DNA of 64,000 bases from Stomorhina lunata (lineage: Eukaryota > Arthropoda > Insecta > Diptera > Rhiniidae), in NCBI GenBank assembly GCA_933228675.1, contig OW121742.1:111535242-111599241 (forward strand). The letters are read 5' to 3'. The notes under the pieces are model-generated. The model saw only the letters and a program-made list of their open reading frames with translations, made no database searches and was not told the origin of the DNA. Shown here in pieces: positions 35,440-48,188 of this stretch. A program made the position numbers and the translations under genes. Positions within the stretch are counted from its first letter, which is position 1, and each line of letters starts with the position of its first letter.

Positions 35440-37385
35440 AACCATGGGCACTGCTACATTTTACAAGTTAGCATGTCGAGGGACAGTACAATGAGGGGTA
35501 CTATGCATACTATACATATGCACACGATGTCGCTATAGCAGTGTCAGGGAAAATTCCTCAACATCCTGAAACAGCTCTTTACATACTCTAACGTCGAAGG
35601 GTCTCTAACGGCCTGGCAGTCAATGCCACTAAAACGGAACTTGTACTTTTCTCGCGGAAACACAAGATACCCACTTTTACACTTCCAAAATTGAATAAGA
35701 TAGAACTTGTGCTCACTGACTATGGCAAATACCTTGGGGGCATTTTTGACTCAAAACTGTTCTGGAGCCTAAATATCTATTTCAGGGTGGTCAAGTCTTT
35801 CCTTTATCAAAATTCAAAGATCGTCCGCTCTAATGATTACTGGTGCAGTAAGAACTACACCATCTAAGACACTCTTTGCCATACTTAAATGGAGACCCCT
35901 CATCCCTGAAAATCCTTGTGCCAGTTGCCGTAGCAGGAGGATTTTTCGCTTTTTCAGGCTGCCCTAAAATCTCTAGCTAATGTCCACACGACATCTGTCC
36001 TTACTCGCGAATGCCAGGCATCTCTTAACAAGATGGCGAGACATTGCAATATAGAACTTCTCTGGATACCACCCAGGCACAACAACATACCTGGTAACTC
36101 CATTCTGGACAAACTTGCTTAATCCGGTGCTCTTCTGAGTCAGATAAACATCGACCAATTTACTACCGCCTACAAAACAGTAGTTAGGCAATCCCCTTAG
36201 GGGTCAGCGCAGAACACCTGGTCTTTTGAAACTACTTGTTCAATATCCAGGCAAACACATGACCCACTTACAACATTAAACGTTCAAAATGCTCGGTATC
36301 CTTAACAGGTCACTTCGTTTTTGGGTTGCATGCCAGAAGACTTAACCTTTAAGACTACGACTACTGTCGTCGTTGTCACAACATCGAAAAGGAGCAGACA
36401 GTAACTCATCTTCTCTGCCAGTGCCCTGCTTTCTCTCTATTTTGAGGACTCTGGGGGCATGGCTCACTTACAACATTAAACATTTAAAATGCTTGGTATC
36501 TCTACCTCGCCACAGACTCCGCAACCTAATTTCAACCCTAACAGTCATTACGTTTTTGGGCTGCATGCCAGAAGGCTTAATCTTCAATTCTATGGCTACT
36601 ATCGCAGGTTGTCATAACATAGAAGAGGGGGAGACAGTAACTCATCTTCTCTGCCACTGTCCCGCCCTTTCAATTTCAAGGACTCTTTATTTGGGGACTC
36701 ATCAGAGCTACGGGCTGTATTGATAAGCCTCTCACAGATAGCCTGGAATAACTATCTTTGTTCTTCTTTTTCTTCCAGTCTATCCCTTCCAGGTACCTCA
36801 AAGGGATCGCTTTTAGGACTGCCTGCCTAACCTAATCACTTTTTCTGCATGATTTATTTGATCTGGCGATTATTGTCATTCGTAAAATAAACTCATTTAT
36901 CAATGCTTCAGGCTTTCTTGCATAAGCCTTAGTAACTCATCTTCTCTGCCACTGCCCCGCCCTTTCAATTTCAAGGGCTCTTTATTTGGGGACTCATCAG
37001 GGCTTGATAAGCCTCTCATAGATAGCCTGGAATTACTATCTTTGTTCTTCTTTTTCTTCCAGTCTATCCCTTGTAGGTCCTCAAAGGGATGGCTTTTAGG
37101 ACCCAAGTGATGCTGATTTAACATCGGCTGCCGGCCTAACATAACCTAATCTGGGGGCACCTTTTATGCAGGATTTCTATGATCTGGCGATTATTGACAT
37201 TCGTAAAATAGACTCATTTATCAATGCTTCAGGCTTTCTTGAATAAGCCTCTTACTAATGGTCTGGAATAAAGTTCTTTGTGTTTTTTCTTTTCCAGTCT
37301 ATCCCTTGCAGGTACCATTTTCAGGACCCAAGTGACGCTGACTTATCATCGGCTGCCTGCCATACCTAACCTAGCCTTAATGGTG
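35440..37385 (+). mobile_element. Non-LTR retrotransposon C-terminus (RT end, RNase H, Cys tail) with a multiply duplicated 3' end
   Basis: Broken plus-strand frames give the RT end (LTAWQSM, KRNLYFSR, YLGG-like segments), then an RNase H domain: TRECQASLNKMARHCNIELL, WIPPRHNNIPGN, SGALLSQINIDQF. The tail reads GCMPEGLIFNSMATIAGCHN and EEGETVTHLLCHCPALS, a C-x-x-x-E-E-x-E-T-x-x-H-L-L-C-x-C motif. The 3' region from THLLCHCPALS onwards is present about four times (36400-36460, 36640-36830, 36935-37140, 37230-37380). The last copies end in CTGCCTGCC...ACCTAACCTA. Stops and frameshifts abound, so it is dead. Confidence 0.8.
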
Positions 37386-37389
37386 AATC

Positions 37390-38635
37390 CTCCAACCAGT
37401 AGAGACAAAACGACAAGTCTTTATAGAGTTTGTTATAATTGAAATTTGTTGAGCAAAAAATTTGTTAATATTTAAATTTTCCTATTTATATTTCTCGTTT
37501 TAACTAATTTGTCATTTCCATTTTATTACTTTTCATATTCAATTTTCCTCTGGAATTAAAAGAAAAAACTCTGACAAATTCCCGGTATTCTTCTGTCAAT
37601 TAAGGCTGATTTGTATTATATTATTTTCTTTTTACCTTTAGAAAGCAATTGTTTTCTGTGTAATTTTTCAGCAAACTGCGTCTTTTTTCTTTTTATTTCA
37701 TTTTAGTGGCCTCAAGGCTTTGGTAATAAAATATTTTAGTTGTTTTTAATTTTGCACAAAAACCACCAAAAAAATTTCTTTCACAAATTTTATGATAAAC
37801 TTTTTTCTTTTCGTCAAATTTTTATGACTTTTTGCCAGTCACTGCAATGACAGATTAGTAATTAAAGTCTTGCTGTCTAAATTTACTTGCTGCTGCTGCT
37901 TGTGGAGAAAATGCACAAACAAAACATAAATAAGTAAACAAAAGTGATGCCAGATTGTTGGTTTTAGAATTCGCCGTTTTTTTTAGGTATTAGCTTAAGT
38001 CTTTTTAAGGATAATCTCTTGTTTTCAGGGGGAAATGTAAAGTGCAACATTTTTCTATATTTGTTGTTGTTTTATTCTCTTTCTCTTTTAACAAAGGAAC
38101 TTTGTAGGGTCATTGAACTTTTGCATGTGTGTGTTTGTTTTGTTGTATTTGGTTTTATTGCATTTTTGTTTTATATTTATTCTTCTTTAGCTTTTTTTAG
38201 GGTTTGCCATAAAACGCCTTATGCTTTTATTTTTTTATGGAACACTATTTTTTTGTTCTCTCGTGCCATTGTTATGTTATAACATGTGTGTTTGTATTAT
38301 AACATAAATGCCCGCTTGGTGTTTTATTATTTAGCCACCACCTGTGTGCAGAATGGGGCCGTATGTCTGTCTCCGCGTCTGTCTTTTAGTTTTTTTTTTG
38401 GAGAATTTTGTCTGTTTGCGATTTTTTTTATTTAATTTTAAATTGTTTGTCTATATTTTTTGTGCCACAAACAACTTTCACTATCTCTTTTTTGTGTGTG
38501 CTTTTATTGCTGCTACCATAAAAGAGCTTGGAGAGCGTTTAAACATTATTATTTTCACTCGTTAAGTTCATAATGAAAAAAGTTAAATTAAATTTTGTTT
38601 AATTCTGGGAAAACTTTAATTAGGTTATGTTAACA
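37390..38635. other. AT-rich stretch, no gene seen
   Basis: The region contains T-rich low-complexity DNA and a GATTG/GAATTCGCC word near 37960 reminiscent of other non-coding fragments in the window. Open frames at 38019-38282 and 38344-38565 are Phe/Leu-rich translations of T-rich DNA and are not believable genes. Confidence 0.4.
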
Positions 38636-38639
38636 AGAT

Positions 38640-40860
38640 TTTAACGGCTTTAAATTTAGCTTAACGGCGGCCAAATACCTTCAATTGCTCATATAATTTG
38701 TCAAAAATTTGTTCAAATGTTTTTGTTGTTTCCTTAAATGCTTCAAATACTAAATATTCTACTGTACCTTCTTCAAAATTATCTCGATATGAGGGCGCTT
38801 GTGGACGCTTAAATTCACCCAGTGTTTGAAATCACCGTTAGGTTAGACCCAATCTACTTTTTTCAGTTCTTGCCGGGTTTATTAGCATAGAGTTGAACGG
38901 CTTGAACTACCTTCAATTGCTCATATAATTTGTTAAGATTTGTTCAAATGTTTTTGCTGTTTCCTTAAATGCCTCAAATACTAAATATTCTACTGTACCT
39001 TCTTCAAAATGATCTCGGTATGGTAGCCGGTTCATCTGAGGTCGCCTGTGGATGCTTAAATTCTCCCAGTGTTTAAGATCACCGTTAGGTTAGAACCAAT
39101 CTAGGTTAGACCCAATCTACTTTTTTAGTTCTTGTCGGGCATGGCTACCGTAATGAATAAAATGGTTTATTAACATAGAGTTGAACGGCTTTAGATTTAG
39201 CTTAACGACGGCCAACTACCTTCAATCGCTCATATAATTTGTTAAGATTTGTTCAAATGTTTTTGCTGTTTCCTTAAATGCCTCAAATATTAAATATTCT
39301 ACTGTACCTTCTTCAAAATGATCTTAATATGGTACCTGGTTCATCTGGGGACGCATAAATTCACCCAGTGTTTAAGATCGCCTTTGGGTTAAACCCAATC
39401 TACAATACAACACAGTTCTTGTCCGGCATCGTACCTTCTTCAAACTGTACTTCAAAATGATCTCAATATGGTACCCATCTGTGGTAGCTTGTGGTCTCTT
39501 AAATTCACCCAGTGTTAAAAGCACCGTAAGGTTAGACCCAGTTTACAACACAAATCAGACTTTCTGGTTAGTCAGGCGACTGCATTCTTTGATAAGTTTC
39601 CTTAGAAGTTGAGGTGATAGCCTGTTTTTCAGAAGTTCCAAAGTTTTTGGATTGAATGAAATTTAACGAAGATTTCAGAGCTTTTCGTCTTTTCTTCAAA
39701 GATCTAGAATTCTGCAGTTTTCAGATCCATTTCACAGGTAAGGTACTAGTGTGGGAAAAAGTAGAATCTCTTCATACTTCAGCCACATTTCAAAGGGAAC
39801 TTCAATGATACTCCACTTGTTCAGGGGAATGGAGCCGTCAGCCTTTCTTTCGCATAAATTCACCCAGTGTTTGAGATCGCCTTTGGGTTAAACCCAATCT
39901 ACAATACAACACAAATCTGTACTTTTTTCAGTTCTTGTCCGGCATCGTACCTTCTTCAAACTGTACTTTCTTCAAAATGATCTCAATATGGTACCCAGCT
40001 CATCTGTGGTAGCTTGTGGTCTCTTAAATTCCCCCAGTGTTAAAAGCACCGTAAGGTTAGACCCAGTTTACAACACAAATCAGACTTTCTGGTTAGTCAG
40101 GCGACTGCATTCTTTGATAAGTTTCCTTAGAAGTTGAGGTGATAGCCTGTTTTTCAGAAGTTCCAAAGTTTTTGGATTAAATGAAATTTAACGAAGATTT
40201 CAGAGCATTTCGTCTTTTCTTCAAAGATCTAGAATTCTGCAGTTTTCAGATCCATTTCCCAGGTAAGGTACTAGTGTGGGAATAAGTAGAATCTCTTCAT
40301 ACTTCAGCCACATTTCAAAGGGAACTTCAATGATACTCCACTTGTTCAGGGGAATGGAGCCGTCAGCCTTTCTTCTTTTCATGACCGCCATTTAAAACTG
40401 CTTTTGACAAACTAGTTTTCAGATCCATTTCCCAGGTAAGGTACTTGTTTGGAAATAAATCGAATCTCTTTATTCTTCAGCACATATTTCAATGATACTC
40501 CACTTGTTCAAGGGAATGGAGCCGTCAGCTTTTCTTCTTCAACTTAGCAAAGCCTTTCAAATCAGCCGTAGGTCTTCTATGTGCCTGTGGTTTATCAGGC
40601 GACTGCAATCTTTGATAAGTATCCTCAGAAGTTATGTAAATGCCTGTTTTTTTTTCAAAAATGTCTCTCGTCCATTTTAGAGACTCTTTTTGCTTGGCTG
40701 TCAGAGTTTTCCGGTTGCATCAAATTTTTCGATGATTTGAGAACATTTCGCTATGTCTTCGAAGATCTAGGATTCCCCGTCTCTGTTTGGCTTTTAGAGT
40801 TTTCGGATAGAATCAAATCTTGCAATGATTTCAGAGTATTTCGTTACTTCTTCTTCCAGA
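38640..40860 (+). repeat. Nested tandem duplications (~250-bp and ~500-bp units)
   Basis: A ~250-280-bp module (CCTTCAATTGCTCATATAAT, AATATTCTACTGTACCTTCT, TTCACCCAGTGTTTAAGATC, GTTAGACCCAATCTAC) occurs from 38660, 38905 and 39190, with shorter versions later. A ~500-bp block starting CGCATAAATTCACCCAGTGT at 39351 is repeated from 39850 with few differences, so this duplication is recent. A partial third copy runs to about 40560, and a decayed one to 40860. Each 500-bp copy contains a CAG|GTAAGG junction. Confidence 0.85.
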
Positions 40861-41269
40861 TAAGGTTATAGTTTTCTTTATTCTTCATCCAAATTTCAAA
40901 ATTGGTTTAATTTCTTAAAATTTCAAAGGCTTTTTAGCAAACATCTTTTAAATCTCTCAATCAATTTCCATAAGCTTCCAAAAAACTTCATCTCGTTGCT
41001 ATTTAATATATGCTTTCAGACTCATCATCATAAGATTTTCTTCCTAAACCCTTAGCAATCTAACAAATTTGCTTTAATTCCTTTACTCTATTCTATTTAC
41101 TCTTAATTTCATGCTGGTTCCTTAAGTCTTCTTTCGAAACTTTCTAAGTTCATTTTTCACTTATTCCCCAAATATTCAAACCTCTATACATATTACCCTG
41201 AATAAATATTTAATTTTATTTTTGCAACATTATTACGATACCAGAGACTTGTTCTTCTTCTAAGTAGTA

Positions 41270-41540
41270 CAAACAATTCGAACATGCATTTAGAAAGTAA
41301 AAATTTCCGAATAAAAGAGTCTATCAGCATAAAAGACTTCATTTGTTAATGGGGATAGGGAGTGCAGTCAGCAGTGATTTTACAATGCGCTTGGAAAGAA
41401 AAAAAATCGTATTTCAAGTGAAGTTATGTAAATTAAGAGTATGAGCACTGACTGACATTAAGTACATAGAACAGGGAGGAGTCTAAACAGGGGGAAGTGT
41501 AGTGAATTATACAACATTTACTTTTAGGGATAAGTGCTTG
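41270..41540. other. Unique-looking AT-rich DNA
   Basis: I see no gene or repeat in this short stretch before the degenerate 11-bp minisatellite border. Confidence 0.4.
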
Positions 41541-43145
41541 TTTAGGTTTAAATTCAGGTTTTGAACGAGATTCCGGGATCTTTTTTTCAGGTTCTAGTTC
41601 TGTTTTGGTTCAGGTTCCCGTATATTATGAGTTTCAGTTCGGGTTTCACTTCGAATCCTATTTTAGGTTTAAGTTCAGGCTTAGACTTTTTTATTTTGTC
41701 AAGGTTCTATTTTAAGATTTTGTTCAGGTTTCAGTCTAGATTCAGTTTCTTTTTGAGGTTCCCGTCTAGGATTTACTTAGGTTTCAAAATAGGACACGTG
41801 GAAGTCCCTTCTCTAAGCTGTTATGTAGAAGTTCGCATTGTTGTGGAGAATGATACATCTTTGGCTGTTGGCTTTTCTACTATTTCTCCGAAGACTCCGA
41901 AGAGAAATTGGAAGCAACTGATTGTTTTCAGTTCAAATCTGAACGTTCTGCGTTTCACCAAAGGTACGATTGAGAAGATTGAATTAAGTTGTTTAAGTTC
42001 AGATTCCGGTCTAGATATAGTTTCTATTTAAGGCTACAGTCTAGGATCTAGTTCCGTTTTTAGTTCAGGTTTCACAACCGCTTGCATCAGTCCCCTTTCT
42101 AAACTGATATGTTAGAGCTCGCAATATCGAGGTTAGCTTTCCTTCTATTTCTCTGAAGACTTCTGGTCAACAACTGGTTGTTTTCCATTCAGAATTGACC
42201 GTTCTGCGTTTTACCAAAGGTACGATTGAGAAGATTGAATTGAAACTCCAGTTCAGATTCTAAATTAGATCTTGTTTATGTTGTATTCCAGGTCCAGTTA
42301 CTAGTCAAGGATCCAGTCCCGTTTTTAGCCTATTTCTCCGAAAACTCCTTGTTGTTTTCCATTCAGAATTGACCGTTCTGCGTTTAACCAAAGATATGAT
42401 TAAGAAGTTTGAGTTGAGGCTTCAGTTCGGATTCTAAATTACATCTTTTTTATGTTGTGTTCCAGGTCCAGTTACTAGTTTAGGTTCTTCTTTATAGTCG
42501 AGTACCAGGTTGGAGTTCTAGTTAAGGTTAAAACTGAGTATCCAGTTCAGCATCTAGTTTATGTTCTAGATCAATCCTAATCCAGATTTCACTCCAGGTG
42601 TTAAAGTTTCAGTTTAGGATCTAAGTAAGATTTGACTTCATCTTTGTAGAGATCTACAAGTTCCACTTAAGCAACTATTTAGGTTTCTTCGTCAGGTTCA
42701 AGTTCAAATTCTTGTTCAGGTTCTACTTGAGGTTTGCATTCGAAATCATCTATACCTGGTTGTTCTATAGTTCTTGTACAAGTTAGGACTCTTCTCCAAT
42801 AGGTTGATCCAGAGATTCGTAATCACGCTCTTGTTCGTCTCTACGATTAGGTATAATTTTAGGGTCTCGTTCGGTTTTTTATTTTTTTGAGTTCCGGTAC
42901 AGTTTAGAGCTTTTCTTCATGTTCTGGCAGTTCTAGTACAGGCTCTAGTTGAGGGTCTAGTTCGGTTTCTTTTTTAAGGTTCTAGGTCAAATTTCTACTC
43001 AGGCTCTTAGTCGATTTCTGCTTTAGTTTGGAGTTCAGATTCTAGTATGGGATGGGGAATCCTACGGATTGTAGATCATGTCCTCGTTCTTCTTTATAAT
43101 CGATTACAGGTTCTAATTCAGGGTCTCGTTCGGTTTCTTTTTTAG
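41540..43145 (+). repeat. Degenerate border of the 11-bp minisatellite
   Basis: GGTTCTAGTTCAGGTTT-like words recur throughout with point changes and unrelated inserts. Three copies of GACCGTTCTGCGTTT(C/T)ACCAAAGGTACGAT (41940, 42188, 42367) mark a secondary duplication of about 180-250 bp. The order from diverged to clean toward 43150 suggests that the clean array expanded from one edge. Confidence 0.7.
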
Positions 43146-43149
43146 TTAA

Positions 43150-44376
43150 GTTCTGGTTCTGTTCTAGTTCTGTTTTGGTTCTGTTCTGGTTCTGTTCTGG
43201 TTCTGTTCTGGTTCTGTTCTGGTTCTGTTCTGGTTCTGTTCTGGTTCTGTTCTGGTGTTGTTCTGGTTCTGTTCTGGTTCTGTTCTGGTTCTGTTCTGGT
43301 TCTGTTCTGGTTCTGTTCTGGTTCTGTTCTGGTTCTGTTCTGGTTCTGTTCTGGTTCTGTTCTGATTCTGTTCTGATTCTGGTTCTGTTCTGATTCTGGT
43401 TCTGTTCTGGTTCTGTTGTGGTTCTGTTCTGGTTCTGTTCTGGTTCTGTTCTGGTTCTGTTCTGGTTCTGTTCTGGTTCTGTTCTGGTTCTGTTCTGGTT
43501 CTGTTCTGGTTCTGGTTCTGTTCTGGTTCTGTTCTGGTTCTGTTCTGGTTCTGTTCTGGTTCTGTTCTGGTTCTGTTCTGGTTCTGTTCTGGTTCTGTTC
43601 TGGTTCTGTTCTGGTTCAGTTCTGGTTCTGTTCTGGTTCTGTTCTGGTTCTGTTCTGGTTCTATTCTGGTTCTGTTCTGGTTCTGTTCTGGTTCTGTTCT
43701 GGTTCTGTTCTGGTTCTGTTCTGGTTCTGTTCTGGTTCTGTTCTGGTTCTGTTCTGGTTCTGTTCTGGTTCTGTTCTGGTTCTGTTCTGGTTCTGTTCTG
43801 GTTCTGTTCTGGTTCTGTTCTGGTTCTGTTCTGGTTCTGTTCTGGTTCTGTTCTGGTTCTGTTCTGGTTCTGTTCTGGTTCTGTTCTGGTTCTGTTCTGT
43901 TCTGGTTCTGTTCTGGTTCTGTTCTGGTTCTGTTCTGGTTCTGTTCTGGTTCTGTTCTGGTTCTGTTCTGGTTCTGTTCTGGTTCTGTTCTGGTTCTGTT
44001 CTGGTTCTGTTCTGGTTCTGTTCTGGTTCTGTTCTGGTTCTGTTCTGGTTCTGTTCTGGTTCTGTTCTGGTTCTGTTCTGGTTCTGTTCTGGTTCTGTTC
44101 TGGTTCTGTTCTGGTTCTGTTCTGGTTCTGTTCTGGTTCTGTTCTGGTTCTGTTCTGGTTCTGTTCTGGTTCTGTTCTGGTTCTGTTCTGGTTCTGTTCT
44201 GGTTCTGTTCTGGTTCTGTTCTGGTTCTGTTCTGGTTCTGTTCTGGTTCTGTTCTGGTTCTGTTCTGGTTCTGTTCTGGTTCTGTTCTGGTTCTGTTCTG
44301 GTTCTGTTCTGGTTTTGTTCTCGTTCTGTTCTGGTTCTGTTCTGGTTCTTTTATGGTTCTGTTCTAGTTTTCTTTT
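43150..44376 (+). repeat. Clean 11-bp minisatellite (GGTTCTGTTCT)n
   Basis: About 110 copies of an 11-bp unit equal to TTCTG + GTTCTG. Because 11 is not a multiple of 3 and no rotation contains a stop on either strand, all six frames stay open. They translate to an 11-residue period (FWFCSGSVLVL on +, QNRTRTEPEQN on -). Rare variants are TTCTA, TTGTG, a missing 6-mer (43895) and a doubled 6-mer (43512). There is no coding signal; frames at 43042-44397 and similar are artefacts. Confidence 0.95.
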
Positions 44377-44449
44377 AGTTGTATGCACAATTTTCATTCC
44401 CCCTGTCTATCGTGTGTAATAAACCCCATTTTATTGCACTTGCAAGTCT

Positions 44450-44935
44450 GCCACCTCTACTTTTTGTTTGCATTTTCTAATTTTTTACAATGTGTAGCCA
44501 GCAGTAAGTAGTCGTTGGTTTTTGTTGTTTCTGTTTTTTTTTGTTTTTTTGTTGTCTGTGTAACAGGAAAGCTCCAACAACAAAACAGAAAGAATGAAAT
44601 ACATACAGACCAACGGACGGACACACTGAAAGAAATTTGAAATACATAGACGGCAGGACAGACAACCTTTTCTATAACCGACGACGGACAATATTCAACG
44701 TTTTTTTTCAGAACTTTTGTGCAGCTATTTATTTCATTCAACTCATTCTGTTTATTTTGATTCCTTTACTCTTTTGGTTTTCCTTTTGTTTTGTCTTTGG
44801 TTTTGTTGCTACTTTTCATTTTCATAATAGAATTGAAGCGCGTGCTGCATTAATGTTCATAGACAGACAGACGGGATCAGAGACGGACACACTTACACCC
44901 TTTTATAGCTTAAGTTTAATGCCGTAATAAGCTGG
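44450..44935. other. Spacer with GACGGACAGACA-type words
   Basis: Mixed sequence with several GACGGACAC, GACAGACA and ACGGACGG words (44610-44670 and 44865-44890), related to the microsatellite at 58.3 kb. No gene is apparent. Confidence 0.4.
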
Positions 44936-45039
44936 AGTTTAAATAATCAGGGCTTTGACAAAGGAGGCCTTTGAGAAAAGGGGTTCTTATTACTTGGAAA
45001 TGGCTTCTTTTGGAATATCGATAGGTTTACAGACCTCCG

Positions 45040-45600
45040 TTGTAAAAGAAGTGATCGGAATGCTTTACTATTCATGCCACATATACTTTATATTAGGTAG
45101 TCTTCCTAGACTTTTCTTTCACTACATTTGATGTGATGGATGGTGGAATTTTTTAGCTTTTCCTTCTACTCTTCCGTCGTTAGATTTTGTTTAAAGAAGA
45201 GATCGGAATGCCTTACTAGTTACCTTTTCATGCCACATACATTTTGTATTAAGAAGTCGTCTTCCTAAACTTTTCTTCCACTACATTTTACGTGATGGAA
45301 AGTTTTAGCTTTCCTTCTATTCTTCCGTCTTTAGATGCTCTAAAAGAATAGTTCGGAATGCCTTACACACATATACCTTGTATTAGGAAGTCTTCCTAAA
45401 CTTTTCTTTCTCTGGAAGGTTTCAGTTTTCCCATCAACTCTTCCATCTTTAGATGTTGAAAAAGAAGACGTCGAAATGCTTTACTAGTTACTTATTCTTG
45501 CCACATATACTTTGTATGAGGAAGTCTTCCTCCTTTCTTAAAGGTGAAGCACTTCTATTCCTTCTTCTCACCTTCAGAAGTAGTAATAGAAGTGGTCAGA
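45040..45600. repeat. Tandem repeat of ~115-150 bp, four to five copies
   Basis: Each copy has GAA(G/T)(A/T)(C/G)(G/A)TCGGAATGC(T/C)TTACTA, CATGCCACATATAC, TATTAGGAAGTCTTCCTA, AACTTTTCTT(T/C)CACTAC and TTCTACTCTTCCGTC. Starts are near 45045, 45195, 45340, 45455 and 45580, with the last copy decayed. Confidence 0.8.
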
Positions 45601-45719
45601 ATGTTTACTACTTCCCTATTCTTAAGTACTATATATATATCAAATATTGCAAGCGACTCAAGAGATCTATTATTAGGAGGAGGATCTATTAGAGAGTCCT
45701 CCTCAAGGCCTTACTAGAA

Positions 45720-46425
45720 AGTCTATTACCCTTCGCAGTTACTTTTAAACCTTAATGGTGTAAAAAGAACCAGCTCAGTTTTAATTATAGAAGATTGAAA
45801 CGAATGTGAAAAGATGGCGAAACTATGGCAAAAGAAGCTAGGGCATTAGCTGGTATTAAAATAAATCTTAATTCGTTTTTCATACACGTACTCCCGCTAA
45901 TCTCACAAAATCTTCACTGCACATTATCAGGGTAATAGATATTTGACAACCCTTCCCACTCTACGAGTGCTAATAATAGTTGCCAACTTCCCACTCAAAG
46001 TATTCTAATGTTGCCATTGCAAAATGACAACTTCAGGGTTGGAAGCTTCAGTACCTTTGACATTTTCCAAGACATTTGAGTCTTCTCAAATTCCACACAA
46101 TTCTATGTCTGTCTGCTATAAATATAATGTTAACTAGTGCAATTTATTATTTTTAATCATTAGGTCTCGAAAGCAACAAAATTAAAAAAGAAATATATAA
46201 CCAGGAAGCCTTAGGTGGGTGTTGACATTGCCAATAAAATGGCAAACAAAATACAAGAATTATTTTGCCAAAGAAGCCAGACATTACTGAGGGAAAGTGT
46301 TGCTTATTTGCTTTGAGGTTGGGAGGGTTGATACGAGTTTGGAAGCTAAAGAATGAGGAAGATTTTTTAAGGTATGAAGAAAACTAAATAATTTTTAATG
46401 TAAAACATCAGCTGGTAGCTGAGCT
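45720..46425. other. AT-rich spacer, no gene seen
   Basis: Unique-looking non-coding DNA. The words GTTGCCAACTTCCCACTCAA and ATGTTGCCATTGC near 45990-46020 resemble sequence at 10740-10880, suggesting a shared dispersed element, but the similarity is short. Confidence 0.35.
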
Positions 46426-46429
46426 AGGA

Positions 46430-48188
46430 CCATAGGAACGACTACGATTAGAAAGTAAACTTGAACCTATCCTCGAGCCTGATTATGACCTGGATCATAA
46501 ACTGACTTCGATCATAATCACGGACTTAAAACTAAACTGCAACCTCAACATGGCACTGAACTCTAACCTGAACTAGACACTAAAGTAGTTTAGACTCTAG
46601 TTTCCTAAAACCTGAAGTTAAATCTTAACTAGAATTTTAACTATAACCTAAAGAAGATACTTAATTGGAATCAGCCCTAAAACTGGAATCAGATCACGCA
46701 CTAGAATCGTAACTAAAATAGAACTAAACTAGAAACTAAATCCGAATCTCGGGCCTGGGCTAAGGCATAAACTATATATATAAAAGCGCAACTAGCTCTC
46801 CGTTCAAACAGTTCAAGATCTAATTGCTTTTTACTTCTACGTCCTCTTCTTTTGCCACATTGCAGATTTCAGTCTAGAAAGTTTCTGGAATTCTCATATT
46901 TTGGTAGAAACGCTGGACCTGACTAACTTTTAGCAATTTTCTCGTCCAATTTTAGTCTCGATCGATGCCTGTCATATCCTATCGTTTGAAATTCTGCTCA
47001 GGCAGTAAATTTTCCAGATCCTATGTAAGCAACGGTTTACGGAGGATTTTAAGAAAGAGATATCACGCCAACCCGCATTCCAATTTTTAAAGCCATATAA
47101 AGCTTCAGATTTCAAGAACTTGAACTGTAATCGAAACTCGAACGTGGACTTCAACTCAAAAAGTAAATATGAACTAGAAACCGGACTTTCATTTCGGAAC
47201 AAAACGTAATCTGAATTCGGACCTGATGCAGGATCTGAACTTGAACTTCAAGGGGCTTTAAAATCTGAACGTGAACCTCAAGTGGCTTTGAATCTAAACT
47301 AAAACCTTAAGCGGCTCTGAAATCTGACCTATAGCTTCAAGTGTTTCTGGAAACTGAACTAGAACCTCAAGAGGATCTGAACTTAAACCTCACTTTAAAT
47401 CTAAGCTAAAACCCTAACAAAGCCACGCGGCTCTGAAATTTGATCTATTAACTCAAGTGGCTCTGGAAACTCAACTAGAACCTCAACTGACTCTGGCATC
47501 TGAACTTGAAACTCAAAAGTCTCTGCAATCTGAAATATAAAGTCAAGTGTCTCTGAAATCTGAACTCAAGTGGCTCTGGAATCTGAACTAGAACCTTAAG
47601 TGACTCTAGAATATAAAGTACATCCTAAAGTGGAAGGAACTGGAAACTCGAGTTTCTATTAGGAACGAAATTTCAAAGAGAACTTCAAGTGTCTCTGAAG
47701 TCTGAAGTCAAGTGGAATCTGAAATGGAAACTCAAGTGTCTTCGGAATCTGAATTCGGACCAGATACTGGGGTCCGAACCTTAAGTGAATCTGAAATATT
47801 AACTTGAACCTCAAGAGGCTTTGAATCTAAACTAAAATCCTAAGCGGCTCTGAAATCTGATCGATAACCTCAAGTGGCTTTGGAAACTGAACTAGAACCC
47901 CAACTGAATCTTACATCTGAACTTCAAAAGGCTCTGAAATCTGAAATTGAACCTCAAGTGGGTCTTTGATCTGAAATAGAACCTCAAGTGTCTCTGAAAT
48001 CTAAACTTAAGTGGAATCTGAAATAGAAACTCAAGTGTCTATGGAATCGGAATTTCAAATGAGAAGTTAGCTCTGGATTCTGAACTAAAACCTTAAGTGA
48101 CTCTTAAGTGACTCTAGAATTTCAAGTGGCTCTGAAATCTGAGCAAGGACATCAAGTGGATTTGAATCTGAGCAAGAACCAGAAGTGG
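46430..48188 (-). repeat. Degenerate 11-bp-derived repeat, inverse orientation
   Basis: GAACTAGAACCTCAAGTGGC and TCTGAAATCTGAACT words recur at roughly 33-36-bp spacing. This is about three 11-bp units and they read as the reverse complement of the 41.5-kb border repeat. The frame at 46972-47202 is a shadow. Confidence 0.75.

Noticed and set aside
43042..44397. 451-residue frame rich in Arg, Thr, Glu, Gln and Asn, plus two plus-strand frames of 320-333 residues
   Set aside because: All derive from a stop-free 11-bp tandem repeat; both strands and all frames are open, and there is no unique coding sequence or splice context.
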